Positions 24,301 through 36,669 of a DNA stretch of 64,000 nt are shown one piece after another; position 1 is the stretch's first letter; each line of letters begins with the position of its first letter. Below the pieces are notes generated by a model that was not told where the DNA came from, did no database searches, and worked only from the letters and a program-made list of their open reading frames with translations. Position numbers and translations under genes: made by a program. Origin of the DNA: Lineus longissimus (taxonomy: Eukaryota > Nemertea > Pilidiophora > Heteronemertea > Lineidae); assembly GCF_910592395.1 (NCBI RefSeq), contig NC_088309.1, forward strand, positions 22,756,599-22,820,598. The letters run 5' to 3'.

Positions 24301-27300
24301 AGCACAAATTCTACACCCAGTGTCTTATAGATGGAGACAATGGGCTCTAGTTCGTGCAAAAATACAATTTTACATGTTTCTCCATAAAACAAGTGAAAAT
24401 GAAGCAACTGTAGCAAGTTCTACTATCAAACCCCAGTCATTGGACAATACAGCCCTTCTGGTGTTAGCGAATACTTGCATTAATGTAGCACAAATTCTAC
24501 ACCCAGTGTCTTATAGATTGAGACAATGGGCTCTAGTTCGTGCAGAAAATTCTATTTTACATGCTCATCAATAAAACAAGTGAAATTAAGGAATCATAGC
24601 AAGTTTTACTATCAAAGCTCAGTCATTGGACAAAACTGCCCTTCTGATGATAGCGAATACTTGCTTTAATGTAGCAAGAACCTGTACCTAAACCAGTGTC
24701 AAGAACCTGTACCTCAGAAATGTCACAAGTTCTACTTTGAAACCCCAGTCATTGTGGGAAGAAACCCTTACTGGTGTCAGTGAGGACTTGTTTTATTGTA
24801 GCACAAAATCCACACCCATTGCCTTGTAAAATAGACAGTGGGCTTGGTACATTGCGCAAAATATTTATTACATCCGGTAATGATAGAAAGCTTTTTGTAT
24901 CGTCATCAACATCAGATAACTCAGGCAACAATGTCGCCTCCGGTGCAAGGAAAAACATTTCCAGTAGTTGTTTCTGTACAAACATGTTTGATAGCTCTGG
25001 GATGGGGTGTTCTACAGGTACCTAAAAAATGTCACAAGTTCTATTATCAGACCCCAGTCATTGTGGGAAGATACCCTTCTGGTGTCAGTGAGGACTTGTT
25101 TCGATGTAGCACAAAATCCACACCCACTGCCTTGTTAAACAGACAGTGGGCTTGGTACATTGCGCAAATGAATGATATGTCTCGTTAAAAAAGATTGGAA
25201 AAAACCCTGGAATCCTGTATCGTCAAAAACCGTCAACTCACATTTTCCTTATCTTCAATTTCCTTTTTCTTGTCAGCTTCCTTCTTCAGTCTCATCTGTT
25301 GGAACTGCCAGGCTGCATTCTTGATGAAGGCCATGTACCTGGTCCTGAAGTAAAGAAACATAATATCTCAGTAATTGGACAAGCTTTAAAAATATTTACG
25401 TGAAACTAGATCAGCTATAAGCCGGCAAACTTACAACATCAGCGACTGAACAACAGCCGTTATGTCCTTGAGCTCATTATCCTGTAGATAATCTCTCCAA
25501 ACATCACCCCTGTTCCTCTCCCCCACACTCTTCAAGGCATAACATCCACTTCATCTGAGTAGACACTGGAACAATCAACCCATCATTTCGTCCAATACTA
25601 TTTGGAAATGCATCACCTTTGTTACACTTTTTCGACTAACTAAACAGATAGGCCTTTGGTGAAATAAAGTCAAGCAGACATGGGTTTACATGTACGTACT
25701 CCACAAATGCCTCAATCAGTTCCTGTCTGAGGGAGACCAATCGGTGCCTGTGAGCCACTGGGAAGCCTTCCTTCATAACAGCTTTGCTCAGCTCTTCTCC
25801 CTCCACTGGAACAACGGATACAGAAGAGAGACATTAGAGATTGCAAGATCTGAGTGACTGACACAGAAGAGGACATTTATTACAAAACTTAACAATCCAA
25901 GAACTGCAGCAAGTTCTACTCTAGTCACTGGGTGGAAAGCCATACGTAATAAAGCCCTAATTCTACACCCAATGTCGTGTTGATGACAACAATGGGCTGC
26001 AGTTGTGCAGAAAATGTTATTTCACATGTTTTTCTGAGGAGTTATGTAGCAAGTTCTACTATCAAACTCCAGTCATTGGACAATACAGCCCTTCTGGTGT
26101 TAGCGAATACTTGCATCAATGTAGCACAAATTCTACACCCAGTGTCTTATAGATGGAGACAATGGGCTCTAGTTCGTGCGGAAGTGTAATTCTACATGTT
26201 TATAATGTAAATGAAAGTAACTGTAGCAAGTCCTACAGTCAAACCCCAGTCATTGGACAATACAGCCCTTCTGGTGTTAGCGAATACTTGCATTAATATA
26301 GCACAAATTGTACACCAAGTGTCTTGTGGATGGAGACAATAGGCAGTAGTTTGTGCAGAAAATAGAAATCTATCTATTCTCTCTTTCAAGATAACCAACC
26401 ACTCATTAAAAGACTGAAATGATACTGTTTTACTTACTTGGTAAGAAATTGACATCCGGAGGAAACGTCCGTAGCAGATCAAGGACATAGTGTCTGTTGT
26501 CATTACCAACGATACCCTTGCACTCTACCGAGGACAGCAACTCAACTTCTTCACCCTTCTCATTCAGAACTTTGTGTGGCCTGATTTTGAGATGGGCAGC
26601 AGTTTTCTTTAACTGGAAGAAATCATAAGGAGTAAAGATTAGATTCAAAAGGATGATACATCAAAAGCGACAGTCGTATGATAAAATCAGTTAAGACATC
26701 TGCTCAATCAAACTTACCAATTCTGCATACTTTTCACTTGTCACTACAGTTTTCCCGAAGTCAATTGATCCATACACAACAGACTGCTCTTGCTCACGCT
26801 CCAGAATACCTGAAAATGAGGGACAGTTCAGAAAGACATGATAGTAGTCAGCGTTTTACAAACCATCCAAAACGTCTGCATTATCAAAAAAACTTTACAC
26901 TGTTGAAAGGTATCCAGTCTAGTGAACGGACAGCCAAGGTATTGAACAAGTTATCCCTCACATAATCTGACATTGGACAAAACTATAACATAGACTGTGT
27001 AACAAGACCAGAAAGTTTACCTGGTATAATGGACTGGGCAGTCACTCGATAACCCCTGTAGTCCACCACAACAGTTCCAAGTGTGAAAAGACCTTCAGCA
27101 TCAACACTTGCATAAGCTTTCACACCTTGCAGATCAGTACCCTACATGAAATCAAGACGGAGAACATTTTGTAAGAAGTGGGAATAAAACTCAGACTAAG
27201 CTTTCAGTTGAGTGATAGGACTGGATTCGAAACGATGTTGGCGCCTCAGAATTTACCTAAGTTGTCTTCCTTCAGAGCACTGCTTTAAAAGATGGAGGTA

Positions 27301-30300
27301 GATTGAAACACCACTGCTTTTCATTTCAGTAGTAACAATGAGCGTTTAAAACAACCCAGAAACTTAATCAGTGGATTTAGGCCTCATATATGGCTAAAGA
27401 AGTACAATGACTTGGGTGTCAGAAGATGCAAATACACAATACATGAATCAATAGGAATGTACATTAGTCGACTTACAGGGGCAGCATAAGCAGCACTGTC
27501 GCCACCAAAGTCCTTGTAGTGATCCTTTACATCAAACCCAAGACTGAAGAAGATGTTATTCCAAATGAACATCTGCATCCTGAAATGAAAGACAACTCAA
27601 TGAATACAACAGATTTACCTCAAACATATTTTTAAATCAGGCATGGCGAGAGAGCTGTTTTACAGTTATTTTACAAGAATCCTGTTTCAAAAATGGTTTG
27701 CGTCAAGGAACTTTTGGATATGCCAATATCATTACAGTTGTGTCAGCAACCAGACACTAATTCAATTCAGAATCAATTTGAGACTCACTTGGCAGATTCT
27801 CCAGGGTTAATTGCCATGATATTTCCATCGATGACTGCCATGGCAGCTCTAGTGGCAGCAGCAACAAAGTCACTATGAATTTTAAACACAGCCCTCTCCC
27901 TGATCAGCCTCTCTGGTAGATTTGTTCGAGGGAGTTCTCGGGTTGTCTGTAGTTCCTCGTTCCAGTCCCTCGTCTGACCTGGTATATGTTCTTCACTGGC
28001 CAGTTTGCCTGAAAAAGCTGTAAGGAGCACAATTTTGAGCAAGTATTTTCAAATCAAGGCGAATGTTAATAGTATCACTGCGGCAGTCTGTACAGTGACT
28101 TCATATTAAACTCTACTAATCATGACTCTGAATTGGAAAATGCATGAAACTGACACCGTCAACTTGTGGATGAAACTTGATATTGCACACTTACAATCTT
28201 CAGCTCGGATGAGATCAACATGGTGCTCTTGGGTTGGGGCAAGCCAACTGTATACTTGGTATGGTGTAGGTACTCTCTCAAACGGATGTTTCTGGGCCCT
28301 AGAAAAACAACAAAATAACATAGAATATGCATTATGTTAATCTGCCATGAAACTTATTGACAACCTGGCAATTGGCATATCATTCCATGCATAACATCAG
28401 TGTTTAGCAAAAGTCTTACCTTTTTTTCAGTAGGACTGAGAAATTTCTTTTGAAACTTGGACTGATCTGCAAAGCAAAGAAATCATGATTTAGTCACATA
28501 TTTTAGACAAATCAACAATCACAGGAAAACCGACGACTGTCCTACATTTTTAGCTTTGAGTCAGGCTCAAGAACAACACACACTGGAAGGACCTGTTGCA
28601 ATTTTACATATTCATCCCTTGATCAGCAGGATAACAAATCCAGTATTGTATGGTGCTATTGCTGCTATCAACTCACCTGATTTAGAAGTTCAATTAAGGA
28701 ATGGCATAGATGCTTGGGTTGAGCAGCCTTGTGGTTGAAAACTTCATCAGTGGACCTATCAAAAGAAAGTCCAAACGATTACCAGTCTATTTTTTGTGAC
28801 AACCATGGTCATTGGATCACAATATCATCACTGGGGAGAAACATTTGCAAGGAAACTTGTATATTTCGCATTCTGAACAAAGATTCAACAAGTGTGGGAA
28901 CAGATGAAGTAATCCAACACATGTGCATAATTCAAGAATAGCACATGTGTGTCATCATGCTTAAGACGTCTTTTCATTAATCACTTGATTAAACGTGAGA
29001 GGAGGTCTATCAGCCAAATCCCAAGCTTGCCACCAGCTGCTGAGAGTAATCAACTTCTCAGTGGATGGTCATAGAATTACAGTGGATTTGTACTTCCATT
29101 CACAGAAGATGTCAGTCAGGTGTAACGTAACACTCTGCGCAACAAACATGACCTGAAAGTTTTAACTTTGCAACATACAATTTAAGCGACAATTTATTAA
29201 GCAATGACTGTCCATATTGCCAGTCTTTTACAATATGATGCACTCTTATGGACATGGTGCCGTCAGAAGACACACTAACTGCAAGACTATCAAGAGAAAT
29301 TTGTCATAGCGATGTGATTCATCAAGATGAGTTCATGATAACAAAATCTCAAGAGTGCGCCTAGACTTTAGTTCTACTTACTGGTTTACAAAGAAGCCGC
29401 GTGTTGACGATGTCACATGGAACTTTTTCTCCTCAAGGGTAACAATATGGAGGTACATGAGATCACCTGGAAAAGAATCTTGTTTTTAATTTCATTTGCA
29501 CTAATTATAAATGAGATGCTAAAATGACTTTAAACTATGAGAAGGACACATTTTCCCCTCAGGCAAGCAAAAATCTAATAATGATCCAATTCGACCTTGT
29601 GTACATGATGATATTACACTAAAGTCCCAGTAACAGGTCCGCCAATCACGTGACTGAATTTGGATAGACCCATGCATACTGTTTTATAACATTGAATCAA
29701 GGCCTGCTTACTTACCATGCATTTTCCTATTGCCAGGTGGTGGATTCCAGCCACTGCATGTCAGCACCTTCAGGCATTGAGGTGCCCTCTGATCTTTGAA
29801 GACTGGATGGAGGGGAAGAAATGGCCGGTCCTTGCTTCCTGGCATTATAAACTCGGGAGGAACACAGTCCATGCTTTCTGGTTTTATCCTTTTCTTATCT
29901 GCAATGATGCATAGAATATATTTAGACTCAGCATTAAGAATTCCGAGACTGTTTTGTATAGCAAGTTAGGGATTATCACATATGAGCTGCATGTATTCAG
30001 CACTCAGGACAAGAAATTATATTTTACCATCACTAACGCTAGTTTCCATTCACTACCGTATAGAGAAGAGCAAGGTTTAAGGTACTTGCGCAAGGACACA
30101 AAGACGAAACAGTTGTGATCTTTACCCGAGTAAAACGGATGACCTTCTGATTATGAATCTTGAGCTATGCTGAAGACAACTTACCCATTAAATCTCCCAT
30201 AGTAACTGCATTAAGGAAAGATAACGACATGCAGTCAGCACCATTATAAGCATCTGTAGGGTCAACGGACTTCAACAAATCCCGCACATGTCGAACATGA

Positions 30301-32108
30301 AGCCTTGCCTCGCGCATGGTGTAAGGCTCTGTAAATAAGCAGAGGAGAAAATAACTATTTTAAATTCTTGCATCAGCATTATGACAAAACAATAATTCAT
30401 GGAGACACTAACAAAACCAAAACCTTGCATTATAAAGGAAGTGGAACTGATGACACAACACAGTTCATAATAATAGGAATAGTTGTGCCAGATCAAGTAT
30501 TTCTAATCTAAAGGCATGAAAAACTGCTTTTGAAAATTTCAAGTGTCAGACCACTATATGATACTACGCAACCCAGAAAATTAACTGCTTTGCTTTACCT
30601 TCAACAACTTTAATGACTGAGCCATCATTAAGACCATCAATGCTCTTTAGTTCTGCATAGTTGTCAAGAACTGTACCATCCAGCTGTAGAGTGAAACACG
30701 TTCTATGGCAGGTTTCTTCTTTATCATGTAGCACCTGCTGGATCTCTTGAACCAATTCCATTGAGCTCACCTGGCAAAAAAATATATATGAGAGTCATCG
30801 ACTTCAACTTTACAGGCCTAAAAATTCTTTTCAGAAGGGTACAGTACCAGTTTTTGCCAAAAAGGGTACTTTTGGAATTGGGATCTGGCATGTCTGGACT
30901 TTCAAACTACTGGTAAATGCACTTTAGTAAACTTACTGGCATGTCAAATGGTTCCACACCAGGAGCTTGAATTTGAACCATGAAACTTGTGTCCTGAATA
31001 AGAACCACTTCCGGGTCTTTACTTGCAGGGGTTGTTATCTCGCCATCAACTGCCTCAGCTGGATTGGCAGGTTGTTCAACATCGCCATTGACTGAAATAG
31101 AGAAGTCCATCATTATCAATTTTTGGATCTTGGTGAACCAATGTTTAACCCCTTGGCCTTACACTAAGTTAGTATGTGACTAAGAACTTATACAACCAAG
31201 TTTTTCAGAGGTGCACAAGCCCGAAAAAACAAGTTATTCACTTTCAGAGCTGTTATATTATTATCTCAATTTGTTTTGCAACCTTACAAATTAACAGGAG
31301 GCAATAAGCTGCTAGTTGGCGTAACCCATTTTTCCACCTTTTATGCCTCGCTTGACAAACTGGGTACATGCGGTACCGGTCGGCCTATACCTTACCACCT
31401 ATACCTAGTTTATATCATCAGAATCGATTACGAATAATGAATGCAAAGCAAGCAAGACGGGACGGGCATGACGGGAGGAGGGGCTATAAATATAATCTCA
31501 TCGAGAGAGCATGCATGCTCAGGATATCCAGTACCAGACCCTGTTCAGGCTAGTGGGCACGATAGACCCTTTTACACCAGTAATAATACCTCCATGCCAG
31601 ACGGTCTTTTGTCTGCTGCTTGTTTGTTGTGGCCTTCGGTGGCTTCCTCCGCCTGGTGCGAGGTTGGGATGGGTTGAAAAGTTTCTAGTTGGGCCTGTAG
31701 TTCTAAAGTCTCCGCCAGGGGACCAGGAGACTAACGAGTAGCAGTAGGGCTACTTATCAACTATTGCAAAGGACCCGGGCCGGAGCCAAACACTTACAAC
31801 ACCAAAAATGCATGATTACATTTAAAAGACAATATTGTTCTTCTTGACAGACTGAGAAGCGTACCATGCAAACGAGACATTCTGTGGGTGGAAAGTCCTT
31901 GCGTAAAACGCATGACCTCCAAAAGTTTAAGAAGGCTACACACTACCACTACCAGGCGAAGCACGTAAAACTGAAATCATCGAACAACCTTACCAGACGC
32001 ATTTCCCGGTGTGTTCAGTGTTGTTTCATCATGAGGTGAAATGGCCTGTTCCTTTGGATCACCCATGTCTAAAGTAGGATGTTTTGCTGCGTTTTCAGAG
32101 AGCACCAT
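18301..32108 (-). CDS. CLUH: Clustered mitochondria protein homologue (CLU/CLUH)
   Basis: CLUH is a cytosolic protein that binds mRNAs for nuclear-encoded mitochondrial proteins; its loss clusters mitochondria. Twenty-nine exons give 1333 aa (human about 1309): 31994-32108, 30937-31091, 30599-30770, 30185-30328, 29716-29898, 29382-29466, 28677-28755, 28420-28466, 28195-28298, 27789-28008, 27477-27579, 27021-27141, 26718-26809, 26438-26612, 25700-25805, 25242-25344, 23867-23963, 23588-23706, 23093-23305, 22795-22956, 22328-22479, 21919-22105, 21312-21503, 21002-21082, 20706-20831, 20308-20393, 19906-20035, 19279-19487 and 18301-18544. Landmarks are an N-terminal ubiquitin-like CLU_N region (about 60-150), [17 protein letters not shown], the Clu domain (about 310-540), a central region, TPR repeats (about 980-1180) and a Ser/Asp-rich tail. 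The exon 18 acceptor is ambiguous by 3 bases (23703 or 23706). Introns carry many repeats. Confidence 0.93.
18658..19054. mobile_element. Hairpin (foldback) MITE with TTAA target duplication, copy 2
   Basis: Same family as 6910-7362: TTAA at 18658-18661 and 19051-19054, terminal inverted repeats starting CACCTTCAGCGCCGAACCAC, and internal alternating inverted copies of the CGCCATCGCCATCTTCAGGG module. It is inserted in the last intron of CLU. It is about 55 bp shorter than copy 1 and better matched at its ends. Confidence 0.85.
20186..23035 (+). repeat. Dispersed 70-bp intronic repeat family (CLU-B), five copies
   Basis: Copies start near 20186, 20577, 21669, 22198 and 22979, all in the same orientation and all in successive introns of CLU. 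The shared core reads CTCAGTAAGACTAATCAAAC then cc-(t)tcac-gannngagtcag, ending CAAGTTGTCATCATTGGTAAC. The copies at 20577 and 22198 are nearly identical. Confidence 0.75.
24040..26360 (+). repeat. Intronic satellite-like repeat family (CLU-A), about nine copies of a 130-190-bp unit
   Basis: Units begin TAGCAAGTTCTACTATCAAA (or a near variant) at about 24046, 24222, 24408, 24594, 24721, 25029, 25904, 26048 and 26222. Each continues with CCCCAGTCATTGG, CTTCTGGTGTTAGCGAATAC, GTAGCACAAATTCTACACCC and, in most, ACAATGGGCTCTAGTTCGTG. The array is split between two CLU introns and interrupted by exons 15 and 16. Units at 24222, 24408, 26048 and 26222 are the closest to each other. Units at 24721 and 25029 form a subfamily (TGTCACAAGTTCTA, GTGGGAAGA). 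Confidence 0.85.
25435..25548 (-). other. Possible cassette exon in CLU intron 15
   Basis: A 114-nt open segment (38 codons) bounded by AG at 25549-25550 and a strong donor GTAAGTTT at 25434. It is phase 2 at both ends, so inclusion between exons 15 and 16 would keep the CLU frame. It encodes a charged stretch ([19 protein letters not shown]). Direct joining of exons 15 and 16 already gives the conserved [11 protein letters not shown] sequence, so this piece is at most an optional insert. A competing upstream acceptor (ACTCAG) would bring in a stop. Confidence 0.3.
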
Positions 32109-34979
32109 TGGCAAACTAAAAGGACGAACACACCAGCCAAAAATCGGAGACACACGTGCAACAACCTTGCTCGGCTTGCAAAGCGAAAGATGGGTGTGTA
32201 ATTCCGCGACATTAAAATAGTTCTCCTACTTTTGCTTAGCAGTGTGTTGTATCAAAAGTTTCACATGTGTATTGACTAAACATTCCTTAACCATATATTT
32301 TCTGTTCACACTAGGATAAAATGTTATAAACGTTCACCATGTTCATTGCGTAAAATTTTCTTTGACCTATTTCAAATGTAGAAATGCGCGGTGTGACCCA
32401 GATATTTAGAGATTGTTACAAAAGCAATAAAATTTTCTCTTATAAATCTTGCAGTTTCAAAACCCTAACATATTATGTATTGGACTTCCAAACTCACCCC
32501 TAATGAAAAGATTTACGAAACGGGAACTTGGAATACATCAGTTAGGTGCAAAGTTCACGAAAAAACGTGATTTGACTGTTCCTTTATCTAATTATCACGC
32601 TTTATCCTGATTGCTTGTATCACATAAAAACATGATTGTGTAATATTGTAAATTGACACAAAAATGTGATTGCGGAATCACACAAAAGCAGGATTAATAG
32701 TTACAATTAAAATTTTATAAAAACCATAAACATATTTAACAGAGTAACACGCATGTGGCAAGATATTAGATAAATGAGTGATTGTACAAACACTAGGGGA
32801 AGTGAAATAAATTAAGTACAATCACGGTTTAGCTTGAATGAACCAAATCACGGCCAAGTCTGATTGTATTCAAATCACAACAAAACGGGATAGGGCCTAT
32901 ATACTATCGGAATTTAGTTACCGATTTTTCGGGATTGACGAACAGCAGAATTATTTCAGACTGTCAATGCCACTGCAGTTATTCCATATCCTACCTATAA
33001 AAACCAAAAATAAGTCGTCCCCCCCCCCCTCCCCGAATTACTCAGTCGTCCCCCCCCCCCCGACTTGATAAGTCGTCTCGCCCCGAAAAGAATTTTTCGA
33101 TGTCCTTTCCCAGCCACCGTACTTGTTCAGGGATTACCTCATTAATTAGACAGTGGCGTCACTATCGGGAAAATTGGGCATTCAGATGTCCAAACTCGCC
33201 CAGTGCCGAAATTAAAAAGGAACGAAATCAGCGCCTCTAGTGTCAAGATTTGCAGATGTTCAAAAGTCACAACCCAATGGTTCGAAACCCGACCGGGAAG
33301 CAAGTTATTGAGTAGTCCACTGCGGCAATAATTGTGTGTCAAAACCAGCACTTAGGAATATTAACCGGATTCCAAAATTCTATTGGTAGGTTATTCCATT
33401 TAATTATCACCGTATTTCTTACTTCCGTACTACTTATTTTGCCACTGTCGTCACATTGAAACATTGTATTTCAGTACAGTACACATGATACACACGAGTA
33501 TGATTTGTACTATGTACAAGCTAATACTGGATTCGCGTGCAAATAGTATATTTAGCTGTTCCCCATTTCCCCATTGTAAGGCATCTTTTGGAAGTGCCCC
33601 AATCAGGTACCTATACCTATAACTAAGGGGACACTACACGTGTGCCTTCATATTTCCTCGGACGGTAAAGGGGGACAGGGGTCATTATACATAAGTTCAA
33701 GACTCGTGTGGAAACAGGAAAGGGAAACGTTTTTCAAGATAACTCGTGCATCCCCCCCCCCCCCACATTTAAATTGCTAAGGGTGAGGGTCAGGGCCAGG
33801 CATGTGGTATGTAAACATGTTCACAAAGGTACATCGCCATTAAAGAAGGAGTGTCTCAGGATAATGCCAGACCATCACTTGGCAAATGGAGCTACAGCTA
33901 TACATCTGACACCAAAAACTCATGCGTGTCATATCAACAGATTACATCACTGACCTCTTCTTATTACAAAATGCAAGAAAACACTGTAACACTGCATCAG
34001 GGCGATCAGTGTCTCTACTCCCCGCGCCCACTTCGGAGTTCCCGGAGATAACAAATAAACAATGTCATTTGCACAGGAGAACTAAAAAGATATCGAGGAT
34101 TTTGGACGTGCCATGCATTTTTTATGTGTTTGACACAGGGTACAGGAATACTAACCTGGGAGAAATAATGAGACTGCACCAACCCCCAGGAGATTTGGGA
34201 AGTCACTGTCTACCTTCAATGAACATATACATCACACCAGGAGTCAAGTTAGTTCTGTTAGGTTACCGCACATAATCACCAATTTGTCCTTTGAAAGCTG
34301 TTAGAATAATAAGACAGGACATTCTAAGTCCAACATACTAGCCAACCAAACCTTGTATGCAGTGAAGTCCAGTGGGGAAGAGATAGGCCTACTAATTCAG
34401 CGGTGCCTTACTTTAGAAATATGGTAAGTTTGGAAATTTCTGGTGTAATACCATTCCTGTTTGTGGGATAATGCTCACTTATGCTATTGATTTGATTGAA
34501 AAAAATGGATGAAGATTGCTTCTGAAACTCTGATACAGGAGGCCAAGTAGGAACTAATAGGCATATTAATAGTGTTGGTATTGTTTGTCAGCAAATTTAG
34601 ACCAGCAGCACAATGTGAGAAATTATGACCTAAATTGTTGGACTTTTCTCAGTTGAAAGAATCACGACTTATGAAAAAAGTGTAACATAATACACACACT
34701 TGAGACCATTTGCCAACTATGACAGGATGTGCTTTCTGTTCTCAGTATTATTTCTGTCTTCAGTGTCATCATGGCTAAGGTTTGTTTAGCTGTGCTTGTA
34801 AATTACTTATAGACTTTCAGTGTTTTGGATATCTTGTACTGGTTACTTTCTTGATAAGCTGAGCTGACCGCCTTCAGGAAACAACCTCAAACCTTTTGAC
34901 CAAACTCAGTCATGTTCACATTCCAGCTCAAACTAATATTACATTCCACCAATTCTCAGTGTTTTACGTCTCTTTCCAG
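32109..34979. other. Divergent intergenic region between CLU and TNFAIP8-like genes
   Basis: Holds the CLU promoter side and the unresolved 5' exon(s) of the TNFAIP8-like gene. A cluster of degenerate 25-30-bp repeats around AATCACA/TGTGATT words lies at about 32570-32890. Poly-C tracts occur near 33019, 33051 and 33751. No gene recognised. Confidence 0.4.
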
Positions 34980-36669
34980 GAGTCTTCCAGTTCCTGCGAA
35001 AGTTTACCTCAAGAAAGCGGCCTCATGCCTGGAGAGAGTAAGTAGTTATTTACCCTTAACCCTTTAAGTGCCTCATGTCTTTGAGCCTTCACTTGGAAGA
35101 GATCAAAATTACACTTGACTTGCCTCATAGGGCATGTTAGGCTAATTGATTTGTGTTTCGCCCTCACCAACATCCCTTGTGCAGTGTTTGATTGATTATG
35201 TTTTGAAACTCTTCTGCTATAAGGCCAATTCAAGAGCTCTCATAATATTGATCAGTGTTTTCCAAAATGTGTGGTGTGCTTAGCTGATCAACTGGAGGTA
35301 TATGTTTCGGATGTTCTGGCAGTTTTGAATACTATCACTATTAGGCCTTACATGTATTGTATCATGATGCTGCCTGATCACAGCAATCGTTGAATTGTTA
35401 TTTCGATATGTCGAATAGGTGGTTATACATTTATGATTGCTATGAAAGTATACAAATCTGTGACCTTATAACATAGAGCATGGTTCAGCAGTAATGGCAG
35501 ATATGGATGTTCAAAGCTTTATTGACCCATACACTACATGTCAAGCAATTGTGTTGCATCATGTCACAACTGACCTCTGTACTGTGGCATACTTTCTGCC
35601 TGACTTGAGACTTGATACATGACTGTATACATGTCATCCTTTCCACTAATACACTCACAAGACTGTCCAGGAAATAAACAGAGAATTGTTCTGAAGGGAA
35701 AAAAGACGAATATGAAAGGACAAATTTTCCGGGAGATGATTAGTCCTCAGGATAAATGGTCTCACAGTTAATAGTCCCAGGGGGATAGGGCAAATTATTC
35801 TCTGGCGTTTTTAAGCACAACATTAAAGTCGCTAATGGTACAAATTTACTGTTTTGTTTCCATGTACATGTACTGTCGTTTGTAGGTTCCCATCCACCTA
35901 ATTGAACTGAACCACTCCATTCTTGGTCAGCTGAGCGTCATGATTCTTAGGCCTCTTGTTGCTATACACTGTAGTTTGTTTCAGAGTACTGAATGGGGAT
36001 GCTGCAACAGCCATTGGACTTAGGTCGTATATAATGACTTCAACTTGCATTCACCTTAAGTTCGTAATCATCTCATAAACGATATCATTTGTCTTTGCAG
36101 TGGCTGAAGCTGGCGCTGGGTTCGATTCAAAGGGCTTTGGCCTGAAAGCTCAAAAGAAGTTACTTAGCAAGATGTCGACCAGAAAGATTCTGAAAGCTTT
36201 CATTGATGACACAACAAGTAGGGTCTTGGACAATCTGTATCGCATCGCAAAGGACTACAAAGGGAAAAAAGAAGCTGAAAAAATCATGAAAAACATCATT
36301 AAAATTGTTGTCAAAATCGGAATACTCTATCGCAATGACCAGTTTGATACGCATGAGCTAACCATCGCTGAACAATTCAAACGAAAGTTTCGTTCCTTGG
36401 TGCTGACGATCATTAGTTTCCATGAAGTAGATTTCACTTTTGACAGAAATTATCTCTCCGGACTTATCAACGAGTGCAGCGAGATGTTGCACAAATTGAT
36501 TGCACGCCATTTGACGGCAAAGTCACAGGGACGTGTGGATAATGTGTTCTCATTTTTCTCGGAGGCAAATTTCTTAGAGGTAATGTTCTCACCTGATGGC
36601 AAATACAAAGACACACTGAAAGTTATCGTCAAAGATCTGGAAAAAATGATGGATGATGGCATCTTATGA
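34980..36669 (+). CDS. TNFAIP8/TIPE-family phospholipid-binding protein
   Basis: TIPE proteins are all-helical cytosolic proteins with a hydrophobic lipid pocket that carry phosphoinositides and modulate NF-kB, apoptosis and immunity. Two exons are seen: 34980-35037 and 36101-36669. They join as GAG-A|TG-GCT, giving PGEMAEAGAGFDSKGFGLKA. The second exon is a full TIPE domain: KGFGLKAQKKLLSKM, FIDDTTSRVLDNLYRIAKDY, KKEAEKIMKNIIK, ILYRNDQF, FHEVDFTFDRN, NECSEMLHKLI, HLTAKSQGRV and a C-terminal helix ending MMDDGIL. Several motifs match human TNFAIP8 closely (YRNNQF, HLTAKSHGRV). The start is uncertain: exon 1 contains ATG at 35025 in frame and the splice itself creates another Met, while the frame stays open upstream to the acceptor, so an earlier exon may exist. 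An AATAAA lies at 36903. Confidence 0.88.

Noticed and set aside
24749-24985. 78-codon minus-strand frame in a CLU intron
   Set aside because: Overlaps the CLU-A repeat units and has no place in the CLU protein.
33019-33062. Poly-C / poly-G tracts here and near 6953, 17091, 17401, 42339, 57603
   Set aside because: Simple homopolymer runs common in such genomes; some may be of uncertain length in the assembly. No function inferred.
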